Source of the DNA: Deltaproteobacteria bacterium
Lineage (GTDB): Bacteria; Desulfobacterota; Binatia; UBA9968; JAJDTQ01
Direction of reading: 5' to 3'
DNA length: 42,216 nucleotides
Assembly: GCA_028818775.1 (NCBI GenBank)
Contig: JAPPNE010000173.1
Span: forward strand, 1-42,216
Of this stretch, positions 18,070 through 26,094 are shown one piece after another. Each line of letters opens with the position of its first letter. Within the stretch, counting starts at the first letter, position 1. The translations under genes were made by a program, and so were the position numbers. The notes below the pieces were generated by a model. It searched no databases, was not told the origin of the DNA, and saw only the letters and a program-made list of their open reading frames with translations.

Positions 18070-19092
18070 ATGAGAATTCAACGTATCGCGACAACCCTCG
18101 TCGTCGCCGTGCTGGGCGCCGGCCTTCTTTTTTGCGGCCAGGTCCTGGCCCTGGAGAAGCTCCGCATCCCGGTGGCGTCCCCCAACTCGAGCACCGCGCT
18201 GGTGCAGCAGGTAGGCATCTACAAGGGGTGGTTCAAGGAGATCGGCTACGACGCCGCGGTCTACTCGGTGTCGGGTGGTGAGAACGCCGCCGTGCTGGCC
18301 CTGGAACGGGGTCAGCTCCCCTTCTTCAGCTCGGACGACGTCGTTCCCTTGGTCATTCGTCCCGGCAGCAACATCCGGGTCGTCGGCACCCTGATGAACA
18401 CGCTGCCCTACTGGCTGGTGGGCGGCAAACACGTCAAAACCTACAAGGACCTGCCGCGGCCCGTGAAAGTGGGCATCAGCTCGCCCACCTCGGGCAACGT
18501 CTACGTGTCCCTCAAGCTGCTCGAGACCGCGGGCATCGACAGGAAGGACGTGCGCCTGGTGAAGGTGGGCGGGTCGTCGGCGCGTCTCGCGGGCGTCAAG
18601 GCGGGCAAGATCGACGTGGGCTCGCTGACCTTCGGCAACATGCTGCGCGCCAGGGAAGCGAACCTGACGATCCTTGGCGCCGCCAACCAGTTCGTGAAGG
18701 AATACGCCTTCACGCAACTGGGCATGAACAAGAACTACATCAAGGACAATCCGGAAAAGGCCACGGCCATGTTCGGCACCCTCGTCCGCGGGTGTGCGTA
18801 CATCAACGACCCCGCGAACAGGGAAGAGGTGATGCACGTCCTCACGAAGGTCATGCGCAACAAGCCGAACCTGGCCAAGGAGATGTACGAGATCGAGGTG
18901 GTCCAGAGCAAGCACATCCCGGACCGCTGCCAGGCCACCGAAGCGGGCATCAAGGCATTCCTCGATTCGGCCTTCTGGACCAAGTCCATCGCGGCGGACA
19001 CCAAGGTTCCGCCCATCGACCAGATCCTGTTCCCCGAGTTCTACGAGAAGGGGCTTGCCTGGTACAACGACAAGGGCTGGATGAAAAAGTAG
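18070..19092 (+). CDS. ABC transporter substrate-binding protein, NMT1/TauA-like, paralogue 2
   Basis: The 340-residue tandem copy starts 15 bases after paralogue 1, with RBS GAAGGAGGAAGG. The signal peptide ends near QVLA. It shares DDVVPL, GWFKEIGYDA and the ending FYEKGLAWYNDKGWMKK with copy 1. It keeps both conserved cysteines (RGCAY and DRCQA). Local changes from copy 1 lie in the ligand-lobe region (SSDDVVPLVIRPGS against GSDDVVPLAIRPNS), hinting at a shifted specificity or affinity. No frameshift or decay is visible, so both copies appear functional. Confidence 0.92.
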   Translation: MRIQRIATTLVVAVLGAGLLFCGQVLALEKLRIPVASPNSSTALVQQVGIYKGWFKEIGYDAAVYSVSGGENAAVLALERGQLPFFSSDDVVPLVIRPGSNIRVVGTLMNTLPYWLVGGKHVKTYKDLPRPVKVGISSPTSGNVYVSLKLLETAGIDRKDVRLVKVGGSSARLAGVKAGKIDVGSLTFGNMLRAREANLTILGAANQFVKEYAFTQLGMNKNYIKDNPEKATAMFGTLVRGCAYINDPANREEVMHVLTKVMRNKPNLAKEMYEIEVVQSKHIPDRCQATEAGIKAFLDSAFWTKSIAADTKVPPIDQILFPEFYEKGLAWYNDKGWMKK

Positions 19093-19108
19093 CGAAGGAG
19101 GACTACTC

Positions 19109-20128
19109 ATGAAATCCAAGCACATTGCAAAAGGAATCGCCGCGGTTTTTCTGGGAGCCAGCCTGTTGTGGGGTGGCCCGGTGCTCGCACAGGAGGATCT
19201 CCGCATCCCGGTTGCGATGACCAGCACCACCACCGCGCTGACGGAGCAGGTGGCGATTTACAAGGGTTTCTTCAAAGACATCGGCTACAACGCCAGGGTC
19301 TACTCGGTATCGGGTGGTGAGAACGCCGCCGTCCTCGCCCTGGAACGGGGCCAGCTCCCCTTCTTCGGCTCGGACGACAACATCCCCCTGGCTATTCGAC
19401 CCGGCAGCAACATCCGCGTCATCGGCAGCGAGATGAACGTGTTGCCGTACTGGCTCGTGGCCGGGAAACACGTCAAGTCCTACAAGGACCTGAAGCGGCC
19501 GGTGAAGGTCGGCATCAGCTCTCCCACCTCGGGCAACGTCTACGTGTCCCTCAAGCTGCTCGAGGCGGCCGGCATCCCGCAAAAGGACACCCGGCTGGTC
19601 AAGGTCGGCGGATCGTCGGCGCGGCTGGCGGGCGTCAAGGGCGGCAAGATCGACGTGGGCTCGCTGACTTTCGGCATGATGCTGCGGGCCAAGAAGGCGG
19701 ATCTGTCGATCCTTGGCGCGGCGAACCAGTTCGTCAAGGAATACGCGTTCCTTCAGGTTGCCATGAACAAGAACTACATCAAGGACCAACCGGACAAGGC
19801 CGAGGCCATGTTCGGAACCCTCATCCGTGGGTGTGCGTTCGTCAACGACCCCGCGAACAAGGAAGAGGTGATGCACGTCCTCACGAAGGTCATGCGCAAC
19901 CCCCCGGACATCGCCAAGGAGATGTACGAGATCGAGGTGGCCGGTGGGTCCATCCCCGACCGATGCCAGGCTACCGAGGCGGGCATCAAGGCCTTCATCG
20001 AATCGGCCGTCTGGAGCAAGTCCATCCCGGCGGACACCAAGATTCCGCCGTCCAGGGACATCATGTTCCCCGAGTTCTATGACCGGGCTCTGGCTTGGTA
20101 CAACAACAAGGGCTGGATGAAGAAGTAG
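19109..20128 (+). CDS. ABC transporter substrate-binding protein, NMT1/TauA-like, paralogue 3
   Basis: The 339-residue tandem copy follows paralogue 2 after 16 bases, with RBS GAAGGAGGA. Its signal peptide ends in PVLA. It belongs to a second sub-pair with copy 4: GFFKDIGY and the binding-site segment DDNIPL replace GWFKEIGY and DDVVPL. Both conserved cysteines are present. One residue is missing near AGGSIPDRC relative to the others. A hairpin terminator follows the stop codon, so it probably ends the main operon transcript. Confidence 0.92.
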   Translation: MKSKHIAKGIAAVFLGASLLWGGPVLAQEDLRIPVAMTSTTTALTEQVAIYKGFFKDIGYNARVYSVSGGENAAVLALERGQLPFFGSDDNIPLAIRPGSNIRVIGSEMNVLPYWLVAGKHVKSYKDLKRPVKVGISSPTSGNVYVSLKLLEAAGIPQKDTRLVKVGGSSARLAGVKGGKIDVGSLTFGMMLRAKKADLSILGAANQFVKEYAFLQVAMNKNYIKDQPDKAEAMFGTLIRGCAFVNDPANKEEVMHVLTKVMRNPPDIAKEMYEIEVAGGSIPDRCQATEAGIKAFIESAVWSKSIPADTKIPPSRDIMFPEFYDRALAWYNNKGWMKK

Positions 20129-20158
20129 GATAAAAGGTCAGAGAATAGCTGTTGCAAA

Positions 20159-20208
20159 GAGGGGGATCCCTCTGATGCGTCCCACGACATCGGAAGGTCC
20201 CCCTTTTT
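20159..20208 (+). terminator. Rho-independent terminator after binding-protein paralogue 3
   Basis: The outer stem GGGGGA/TCCCCC (20161-20166 with 20198-20203) and the inner pairing GATG/CATC (20174-20177 with 20188-20191) are followed by TTTTT at 20204-20208. It resembles the hairpin after paralogue 4, so the gene and terminator were probably duplicated together. Confidence 0.7.
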
Positions 20209-20254
20209 GCCTTCATAGGTATGAGAACGGCCGTTAGCAAAAAGGAGAAAACAC

Positions 20255-21277
20255 ATGAGGGCCAAGAGCATTGCAAAGGGAATCACCGCAGCCTTGCTGG
20301 GAGCAAGCCTGCTCTGGAGCGGGCAGACGCTCGCGATGGAGAAGCTCCTGATCCCGGTCGCCCAGACCACCGCCACCACGTCGCTGGTGGAGCAGGTGGC
20401 CATCCACAAGGGTTTCTTCAAGGACATCGGCTACGACGCGAGGGTTTACTCGGTGTCGGGCGGTGAGAATGCCGCGGTCCTCGCGCTGGAGCGGGGTCAA
20501 CTCCCCTTCTTCGGGTCGGACGACAACATCGCGCTGGCCATCCGGCCGGGCAGCAACATCCGCATCGTCGGCACCGAGTTGAACACCCTGCCCTACTGGC
20601 TGGTGGGCGGCAAGAACGTCAAGTCCTACAAGGATCTGCCGCGGCCGGTGAAAGTGGGCATCAGCTCGCCGACGTCCGGCAACGTCTACGTCTCCCTTAA
20701 GCTGCTGGAGAACGCGGGCATCCCGGCAAAGGACGTGCGTCTGGTCAAGGTCGGTGGATCGACCGCGCGTCTGGCGGGGGTCAAGGCCGGCAAGATCGAC
20801 GTAGGCTCGCTCACCTTCGGGAAGATGCTGGCTGCTCGGGACGCGGGATTGACCGTTCTCGGCGCCGCGGAACAGTTCGTCAAGGAATACGCGTTCCTGC
20901 AGCTCGCCATGAACAAGAACTTCATCAAGGACAACCCCAAGAAGGCCACCGCGCTGTTCGGTACGCTCATTCGTGGATGCGCCTTCGTCAACGACCCGGC
21001 GAACGCCGAAGAGGTGCTGCATGTCTACGAGAAGGTGATGCGCAACAAGCCGCACATCGCCAAGAAGATGTACGAGATCGAGATCATGGAAGCCAAGTCC
21101 GTCCCCGATCGCTGCCAGGCAACCCCGGGCGGCATCGAAGCGTACATCGAGTCCGCGTTCTGGACCAAGTCCATCGCCAAGGACACCAAAGTCCCGCCGG
21201 TCGACCAGATCATGTTCCAGGAGTTCTACGACAAGGCCCTGGCTTGGTATAACAACAAGGGCTGGATGAAGAACTAG
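20255..21277 (+). CDS. ABC transporter substrate-binding protein, NMT1/TauA-like, paralogue 4
   Basis: The 340-residue copy is separated from paralogue 3 by 126 bases containing a terminator. It may depend on readthrough or its own promoter; none is obvious. RBS AAAGGAGAA is clear. The signal peptide ends in QTLA. It pairs with copy 3 (GFFKDIGYDA, DDNIALAIRPGS) and keeps the two cysteines (RGCAF and DRCQA). It differs from the others at ATPGGIEAYIESAF near the C-terminus. It could therefore be expressed at a lower level or under other conditions than copies 1-3. Confidence 0.92.
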   Translation: MRAKSIAKGITAALLGASLLWSGQTLAMEKLLIPVAQTTATTSLVEQVAIHKGFFKDIGYDARVYSVSGGENAAVLALERGQLPFFGSDDNIALAIRPGSNIRIVGTELNTLPYWLVGGKNVKSYKDLPRPVKVGISSPTSGNVYVSLKLLENAGIPAKDVRLVKVGGSTARLAGVKAGKIDVGSLTFGKMLAARDAGLTVLGAAEQFVKEYAFLQLAMNKNFIKDNPKKATALFGTLIRGCAFVNDPANAEEVLHVYEKVMRNKPHIAKKMYEIEIMEAKSVPDRCQATPGGIEAYIESAFWTKSIAKDTKVPPVDQIMFQEFYDKALAWYNNKGWMKN

Positions 21278-21309
21278 AACCGGCGGCTCACGCCGTCACC
21301 AAACACGAG

Positions 21310-21356
21310 GAAGGGACCCTTTCGATGTCGCCGGACATCGGGAGGGTCCCTTCTTC
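21310..21356 (+). terminator. Strong hairpin terminator after binding-protein paralogue 4
   Basis: GAAGGGACCCT (21310-21320) pairs perfectly with AGGGTCCCTTC (21343-21353), and CGATGTC (21323-21329) with GACATCG (21334-21340), around the loop GCCG and a TT/GG internal loop. The run after the stem is TTC then G, so the T-tract is poor, but the stem is very stable and lies between convergent genes. Confidence 0.65.
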
Positions 21357-21367
21357 GTTCGTACGAT

Positions 21368-21380
21368 GACGTCATTCCCG
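21368..21380 (-). repeat. Truncated copy of the ATTCCCGC repeat
   Basis: GACGTCATTCCCG matches the terminal part of the repeat at 36231-36263 and the palindromic tail of the copy at 11706-11738. The rest of the element is missing. It lies between the convergent binding-protein and M20 genes. Confidence 0.4.
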
Positions 21381-21396
21381 GGAGGGGAGCCCCGAG

Positions 21397-22593
21397 TCAG
21401 GCGACCAGTTGTAGCGCAGCCGCCGCATAGATCCGCGCCGCCCGGCGCACTTGTTCCAGCGGCACCACCTCGGCGTCGGTGTGGGCGAAGGCCAGGTCGC
21501 CCGGACCGAACATGACCGTCTCGATACCTTTCTCGTTCAAGTAGCCCGCGTCGAGGGCAGCCGGGAAGTAAAGGGGCGGTCCGGCCTCACCTGCCTGCCC
21601 GCGCGCCGCCTCCAGTCCCACCGCCACCTCGCTGCTGGCCGGCACATCCGTGGGATACATGAAGTTTCCCTGGGTCACCTCCACATGCCAAGGCTCCATG
21701 TCCACCAGCGCTCGCGAGATGGCGGCCAACGCCTCCCCGGGCTCCTCGCCCGGCATGAGCCGCCGGTCCAGCGTCAGCCGGCAATGGTCCTGGATGGTGT
21801 GGAGGATGTCGGGACCGCTCTCGATGTGAGTGGCCACCAGGCTCGCCGGACCCAACTCCGGATGGGCGATGCCGTCCACCAGCCCGTCCAGCCGCTCCAG
21901 CACGGCGCGCGCGCCGTCCACCGCGTTGACACCCGCCCACGGCGTGCTGCTGTGGCAGGACTTGCCGCGCACCACCACGTCCACGTCGATGCGGCCCTTG
22001 TTGCCCAGACAGACCCGGTTGGTGGTGCCCAGCCCGACGATGCCGTAACGAGCCGCGAGCCCATCCTCCTCCAGCATGTACCGGGCCGCGTCGTGCCGCC
22101 CGGTCTCCCCGGCGAGGCTCACGGCCAGCGCCAGCGGCCGCGCCAGCTCCAGTCCCGACCGGCACACCGCGGCGGCACCCGCCATCATGGCGGCCAGGGC
22201 GGCCTTTTGCTCACACCCGCCGCGGCCCCAGAGGCACGGCCCTTCCAGTCCGTAGTCCTCGCCCGGAACGATCTTCGCCGAGAACGGCTCGGGCATCGAC
22301 CCCGCCGGGAAGGTCATGGCGTAGCCCATGAAGAGCAGCCCTTCCGCCGCATCGGAACCCGCGCCGCCATACCGCCACAGCAGATTGCCCATGCCGTCGG
22401 TCCGTGGCGCCACGCCGGTGAGCCCTTCGAGCCTGGGCGCCACCACCTCGGCGGCAAACGCCTTCACCGCAGGGTCCGCCTCCATGAGATCGGTGTGCAC
22501 CGACGGCACACGGAGCAAATCGCCGAACAGCGCGTCCAACTCCGAATCGTCGACGTGCGCGCCGGCAATACGAAAGGCCTCCCGTGGTTCCAT
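21397..22593 (-). CDS. M20 peptidase/deacetylase-fold protein with altered metal-site residues
   Basis: The 398-residue protein aligns through the M20 fold (ArgE/DapE/CPG2 group). It retains CHSSTPWAGVNA (His214) in the lid and a C-terminal FAHTDAEV (His371). Key ligand positions differ: the usual GHxD motif reads GYAM (Tyr91, Met93), the GRGxxDMKG motif reads GRGGCEQKAA (Glu128 for Asp), and the catalytic DEExG motif reads AGETG (Gly162 at the general-base Glu). At least two metal or catalytic residues are therefore lost. It may be a pseudo-enzyme, bind a different metal, or act by another mechanism. The start MEPREAFRIAG was chosen because the longer frame has no family similarity. A DUF1989 gene lies 25 bases upstream on the same strand. 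Confidence 0.85.
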   Translation of the reverse strand: MEPREAFRIAGAHVDDSELDALFGDLLRVPSVHTDLMEADPAVKAFAAEVVAPRLEGLTGVAPRTDGMGNLLWRYGGAGSDAAEGLLFMGYAMTFPAGSMPEPFSAKIVPGEDYGLEGPCLWGRGGCEQKAALAAMMAGAAAVCRSGLELARPLALAVSLAGETGRHDAARYMLEEDGLAARYGIVGLGTTNRVCLGNKGRIDVDVVVRGKSCHSSTPWAGVNAVDGARAVLERLDGLVDGIAHPELGPASLVATHIESGPDILHTIQDHCRLTLDRRLMPGEEPGEALAAISRALVDMEPWHVEVTQGNFMYPTDVPASSEVAVGLEAARGQAGEAGPPLYFPAALDAGYLNEKGIETVMFGPGDLAFAHTDAEVVPLEQVRRAARIYAAAALQLVA

Positions 22594-22618
22594 GTTCTGT
22601 GGTCTCCCGGCCCGGTCC

Positions 22619-23272
22619 CTACTCGTTCCTCGCCTCGAATACCTCCACCCGGATCGCCTGCCCCCGGCCCGATTCCGGACAGGCGCTGACCGCCACCAGG
22701 CAGTCCATCTCCGCGCGGAAGTCCACGTGCGCCTCGTCCTTGGGGCGCACGAAGGTATCGAAGATGGCCCCCGTGTCCGGGTCGAAGCGCATGGTCTGGA
22801 AGATGTTGAACGGGCTCGGGATATCCACCGGGGCAATGTCCCACGGACGCACCGCCTCGGACAGGTTCTCGTAACACCCGTGGGTGGGGATGTCCTCGGG
22901 GCGCTTGGGATTGGGGTCCACCCCCTCGATGAAGTTCCGCTGAGCCAGTCCCGCCGCCACCAGCTCGAAACGCTTGCGGCTGCACATGCCCTTCTGCAGG
23001 TCGTGCCGCCCTTCCTCGAACGTGTCCGCCACGATGGTCAGCAGCGGGTTGTTGAGCTTGGACAAGAGCTGGTCGCCCGTACTGATAAAGAGCTTGGCCT
23101 GATTGGTCTTGGTGCGGGCCTGGTCGAAACGTTCCGTCAGGTCATGCAGGTTGAAGGCCACGAAATCCACCACCGACCGCCCCGCCACCCGCAAACACTG
23201 CCCCTTCTTCACCGTAAAGGCGCACCCCGAGTTCTTCGGTACGGTCACGCTGCTGAGCAGTTTGTTCGACAT
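22619..23272 (-). CDS. DUF1989 family protein (urea-carboxylase-associated / carboxyguanidine deiminase-like), paralogue 2
   Basis: The 217-residue protein is homologous over its length to the protein at 11059-11691. It has GRHDLQKGMCS against GTHDLQKGMCS, HGCYENLSEAV against HGCWENLSGAL, and DIPSPFNIFQ against DVPSPFNLFQ. The His, Asp and Cys of the family are kept. In guanidine users, two DUF1989 subunits are encoded side by side and form a heteromeric deiminase; here the two genes are 11 kb apart on opposite strands. The M20-like gene follows it 25 bases on, probably in one transcript. It is divergent from the di-iron/ETF cluster. Confidence 0.82.
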   Translation of the reverse strand: MSNKLLSSVTVPKNSGCAFTVKKGQCLRVAGRSVVDFVAFNLHDLTERFDQARTKTNQAKLFISTGDQLLSKLNNPLLTIVADTFEEGRHDLQKGMCSRKRFELVAAGLAQRNFIEGVDPNPKRPEDIPTHGCYENLSEAVRPWDIAPVDIPSPFNIFQTMRFDPDTGAIFDTFVRPKDEAHVDFRAEMDCLVAVSACPESGRGQAIRVEVFEARNE

Positions 23273-23388
23273 GGTTCAAGCCTTGTCGCGAGGTTGAAAA
23301 GCGCCTTGCGTCCCCGGCGTCGCGCTTGCGTTGAACGGAGGCTTCTGCTAACCCGAATTCAGTTGCAAAGTCAAAAGGGAGAGACCCC

Positions 23389-24105
23389 ATGTTCACCGAT
23401 AAGGTCGAGTTCAAGGACTTCGAGAAGATGGATCCGGAGTACCAGGATCTGCTCAAACGAGTGCTCGCGATCCAGTGCGACTGCGAGATCGGCGGGCCGC
23501 ACCTCTATCTCGAGGACATGCTGCCCAAGGCGCCGACCAAGCTCTACCAGCTCGTTGTGGCGCGCACCGCGGCCGAGGAGGTGGACCACTACCGCAAGAT
23601 GGCCCGTCTGGCCGGCGACATCGGTGAGGACGTGTCGTACGTCCTGAGCTGGCCGAACCAGAAGCGCTACGTGGAAGCTTTCCGCGGCAAGATCACCACC
23701 TGGGAGGACTTCGCCGTCTTCGGCTTCCTGATCGACCGGGTGGGCCGCTTCCAGCTCGAAGAGTTCGAGGACTGCAGCTACACGCCTCTTGCCGAGATCC
23801 TTCCCACCATGGAGTTGGAAGAGTCGGCTCACATCTCGTTCGGCACGAACCTGACGCGGGAGATGGCCGAGAAGGGCGACGAGTCCAAAGAGCGCGTCCA
23901 GAAGGCGATCAACTACTGGTACGTCAAGGGACTGGACATGTTCGGCAAGTCGGATTCCCGGCGCTCGGAGCGGTACCGTCATTGGGGCCTCAAGCGCCGC
24001 ACCAACCGCCAGCAGCGCGCGGAGTACACGGCCGAGATCAACGCGCTCATCGAAGACATGGGCCTCGAGATCCCCGACCCCAACGAAGGCCGGCTCTACA
24101 CCTGA
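23389..24105 (+). CDS. PaaA/PaaC-like ferritin-fold di-iron protein
   Basis: The 238-residue mostly helical protein has two ExxH motifs: AEEVDHYRK (Glu64, His67) and LEESAHISF (Glu145, His148). Further acidic residues at CEIGGPHL (Glu33) and QLEEFED could complete a four-helix di-iron site. The pattern fits the phenylacetic acid catabolic protein family (PaaA and PaaC of phenylacetyl-CoA epoxidase). None of the other Paa subunits are present. It is instead followed by a 62-residue protein and the two ETF subunits, so electrons may come through ETF rather than a PaaE-type reductase. RBS AAAGGGAGAG precedes the ATG. The substrate is unknown. Confidence 0.8.
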   Translation: MFTDKVEFKDFEKMDPEYQDLLKRVLAIQCDCEIGGPHLYLEDMLPKAPTKLYQLVVARTAAEEVDHYRKMARLAGDIGEDVSYVLSWPNQKRYVEAFRGKITTWEDFAVFGFLIDRVGRFQLEEFEDCSYTPLAEILPTMELEESAHISFGTNLTREMAEKGDESKERVQKAINYWYVKGLDMFGKSDSRRSERYRHWGLKRRTNRQQRAEYTAEINALIEDMGLEIPDPNEGRLYT

Positions 24106-24119
24106 GGCAAGTTAGAGAA

Positions 24120-24308
24120 ATGGTACAAGCACCCAATACCGTCGAGTTGGACGAACACCTGAAGGCATGCATCACCGCGGTCCACGGGGCCGTCAACCGG
24201 GCAATACCCAACGTGAAGGACGACAAGATCGTGGATCAGGCCCTCCAGGACTGCCAGGAGGTCCTGGACATGGTGATGGAGGGCAAGGTGTCCGAGTGGC
24301 TGGAGTAG
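24120..24308 (+). CDS. Small 62-residue conserved-looking protein between the di-iron protein and ETF
   Basis: The acidic, helical protein begins MVQAPNTVELDEHLKACITA and ends MVMEGKVSEWLE, with predicted helices at about 10-28 and 33-52. It lies 14 bases after the di-iron gene and 13 before the etfB start, fully inside the operon. Its size and position recall small effector or coupling subunits of di-iron oxygenases, but I do not recognise the sequence. Expression is supported by its tight packing only. Confidence 0.65.
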   Translation: MVQAPNTVELDEHLKACITAVHGAVNRAIPNVKDDKIVDQALQDCQEVLDMVMEGKVSEWLE

Positions 24309-24321
24309 GAGGTTCGTACCC

Positions 24322-25101
24322 TTGGACATCGTGGTCTGCGGCAAGATCATCCCCGCCAGCACCGTCACCATCGAGATCGATCCGGCCACGAAGCGGATGA
24401 TCCGCAAGGGTGTGGCCCACGAACTGGACCCGGCCGCGGCCAGCGCCGTGGAGGAAGCCCTGCGGCTGATGGAGAAGGTGGGCGGCACGGTCACTCTGGT
24501 GACCATGGGATTCAACGAGATCACCATCGGCGTCCGCACCGCGCTGGCCATGGGCGCCACCTCGGCGGTGCACATCTTCGACGACGCGATGGCGGGGTCG
24601 GACACCCTGGCGACGGCCAAGGCCCTGGCTGCCGCCATCCGCAAGAATCCCTTCGACCTCATCATCTGCGGCACCGAGAGCAGCGACAGCTATTCCGGCA
24701 TCGTGCCCGGCCAGATCGCGTGGCTGCTGGGAGTCCCGCCGGTGACCTTCGCCAACGAGATGAGCGTGGAGGGGAACACCCTTACGGTGAAGCGCCAGAG
24801 CGAGGCCGGTTACGACGTGGTGGAGGCCGACCTGCCAGCGCTGGTGACGGTCACCAGCGGCATCAACGAGCCCCGCTATCCGCAGCTCAGGGGCATCATG
24901 GCGGCCAAGCGGAAAGAGATCGTGCAGTACTCCGCGGCGGACCTGGGGCTTGCGGCCGACGACGTGGGCGAGGCGGGTGCGCGGGAGAGGGTGCTGGAGG
25001 TGGGCAGGCCGGCGCAGCGCGAGGCGGGCGAGGTGGTGGAGGACGAGGGCGAAGGGGGCAAGCGCATCGCCGATTTCCTGGCCGAGTCCAAGGTCATCTA
25101 G
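24322..25101 (+). CDS. etfB: Electron transfer flavoprotein beta subunit
   Basis: The 259-residue protein begins MDIVVCGKIIPASTVTIEID and has the ETF-beta signature region DLIICGTESSDSYSGIVPGQIAWLLG, followed by the conserved loop INEPRYPQLRGIMAAKRK. It binds AMP or FAD and pairs with EtfA. The start codon is TTG with AGGAGG nine bases upstream, a good spacing that decides the start. A C-terminal acidic stretch, near GEVVEDEGEGG, is longer than usual. It is placed in an operon with EtfA and the di-iron protein. Confidence 0.92.
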   Translation: MDIVVCGKIIPASTVTIEIDPATKRMIRKGVAHELDPAAASAVEEALRLMEKVGGTVTLVTMGFNEITIGVRTALAMGATSAVHIFDDAMAGSDTLATAKALAAAIRKNPFDLIICGTESSDSYSGIVPGQIAWLLGVPPVTFANEMSVEGNTLTVKRQSEAGYDVVEADLPALVTVTSGINEPRYPQLRGIMAAKRKEIVQYSAADLGLAADDVGEAGARERVLEVGRPAQREAGEVVEDEGEGGKRIADFLAESKVI

Positions 25102-25114
25102 CAAGGTCTTCCGG

Positions 25115-26077
25115 ATGTCCGACGTGATTTGGGTCTATGGCGAGGTGGTGGACGACGCCGTCACCTCGACGACGCTGGAGATGGTGACCAAGGCGGCCGC
25201 CGTGGGCACCGCCGAGGCGATCCTGCTGGGTCCGGCGCCGGACAACGCGGTGGAACTGCTGGGCGAGCACGGAGCGAGCAAGGTCTACCGCTCCCCCGAC
25301 CCGGTGTTCCGCGACTACCTGACCCTGCCCGCCGCCACGGTGGTGGAGTCCTTGATCCGGCAGCACAAGCCCGCCATGGTCCTGTTCGCGTCGAGCTACG
25401 GCGGCCGCGACGTGGCCGCGGCCCTGAGCGCCAGCCTCGACTGCGGCGCCATTACCGACGTGGCGGACTTCACCCTCACCGACGGGACGGTGGAGGCCAA
25501 GATCCCCGCCCTGGGCGCGAGCTACTGGAACACCGCCACGCTGGTGCACGACGACGTGAAGCTCCTGCTGGTGCGGCCCAAGTCCTTCGAGCCCGCCCCG
25601 AACCCCAAGACCCCGGTAGTCGAAGAGGTGGCGGCCCCGGCCGATGCCGAACTGTGCAAGATCCGGCTCAAGGAAAAGGTCGTCGCCAAGGCCGAGGGGC
25701 CTCAACTCGACGGCGCCAGCGTCGTCGTCGCCGGCGGCCGCGGACTTGCCGGAGCCGAGAACTTCGACATGCTGCGGGAGCTGGCGGAACTGCTGGGCGG
25801 GGCCGTGGGCGCCACCCGCGCCGTGGTGGACTCGGGCTGGGTGCCCTACTCGCTCCAGATCGGCCAGACCGGCAAGACCGTCAAGCCCGATCTGTACATC
25901 GCCTGCGGCATCTCCGGCGCCGTGCAGCATCTCGCCGGCATGAAGGACTCCAAGCTCATCGTCGCGGTCAACAAGGATTCCGAAGCCCCCATCTTCCAGA
26001 TGTGCGACCTGGGCATCGTGGGCGACGTCTTCAAGGTGGTGCCGCAGTTGATCGAGGAGATCAAGGCGCGCAAATAG
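25115..26077 (+). CDS. etfA: Electron transfer flavoprotein alpha subunit
   Basis: The 320-residue protein has an N-terminal ETF domain and the C-terminal FAD-binding domain hallmark [18 protein letters not shown], then [30 protein letters not shown] and [20 protein letters not shown]. With EtfB it accepts electrons from flavin dehydrogenases and normally passes them to ETF-quinone oxidoreductase. Neither a dehydrogenase nor the oxidoreductase is nearby; the neighbouring redox protein is the di-iron protein. The gene lies 13 bases after etfB. The operon ends in a terminator at 26155-26194. Confidence 0.94.
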   Translation: MSDVIWVYGEVVDDAVTSTTLEMVTKAAAVGTAEAILLGPAPDNAVELLGEHGASKVYRSPDPVFRDYLTLPAATVVESLIRQHKPAMVLFASSYGGRDVAAALSASLDCGAITDVADFTLTDGTVEAKIPALGASYWNTATLVHDDVKLLLVRPKSFEPAPNPKTPVVEEVAAPADAELCKIRLKEKVVAKAEGPQLDGASVVVAGGRGLAGAENFDMLRELAELLGGAVGATRAVVDSGWVPYSLQIGQTGKTVKPDLYIACGISGAVQHLAGMKDSKLIVAVNKDSEAPIFQMCDLGIVGDVFKVVPQLIEEIKARK

Positions 26078-26094
26078 GCGCGAGCGTCAACCTC

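Noticed and set aside
17032-21277. Repeat structure mistaken for an array or assembly collapse
   Set aside because: The repeats are four distinct full-length genes with different signal peptides, spacers and many substitutions.
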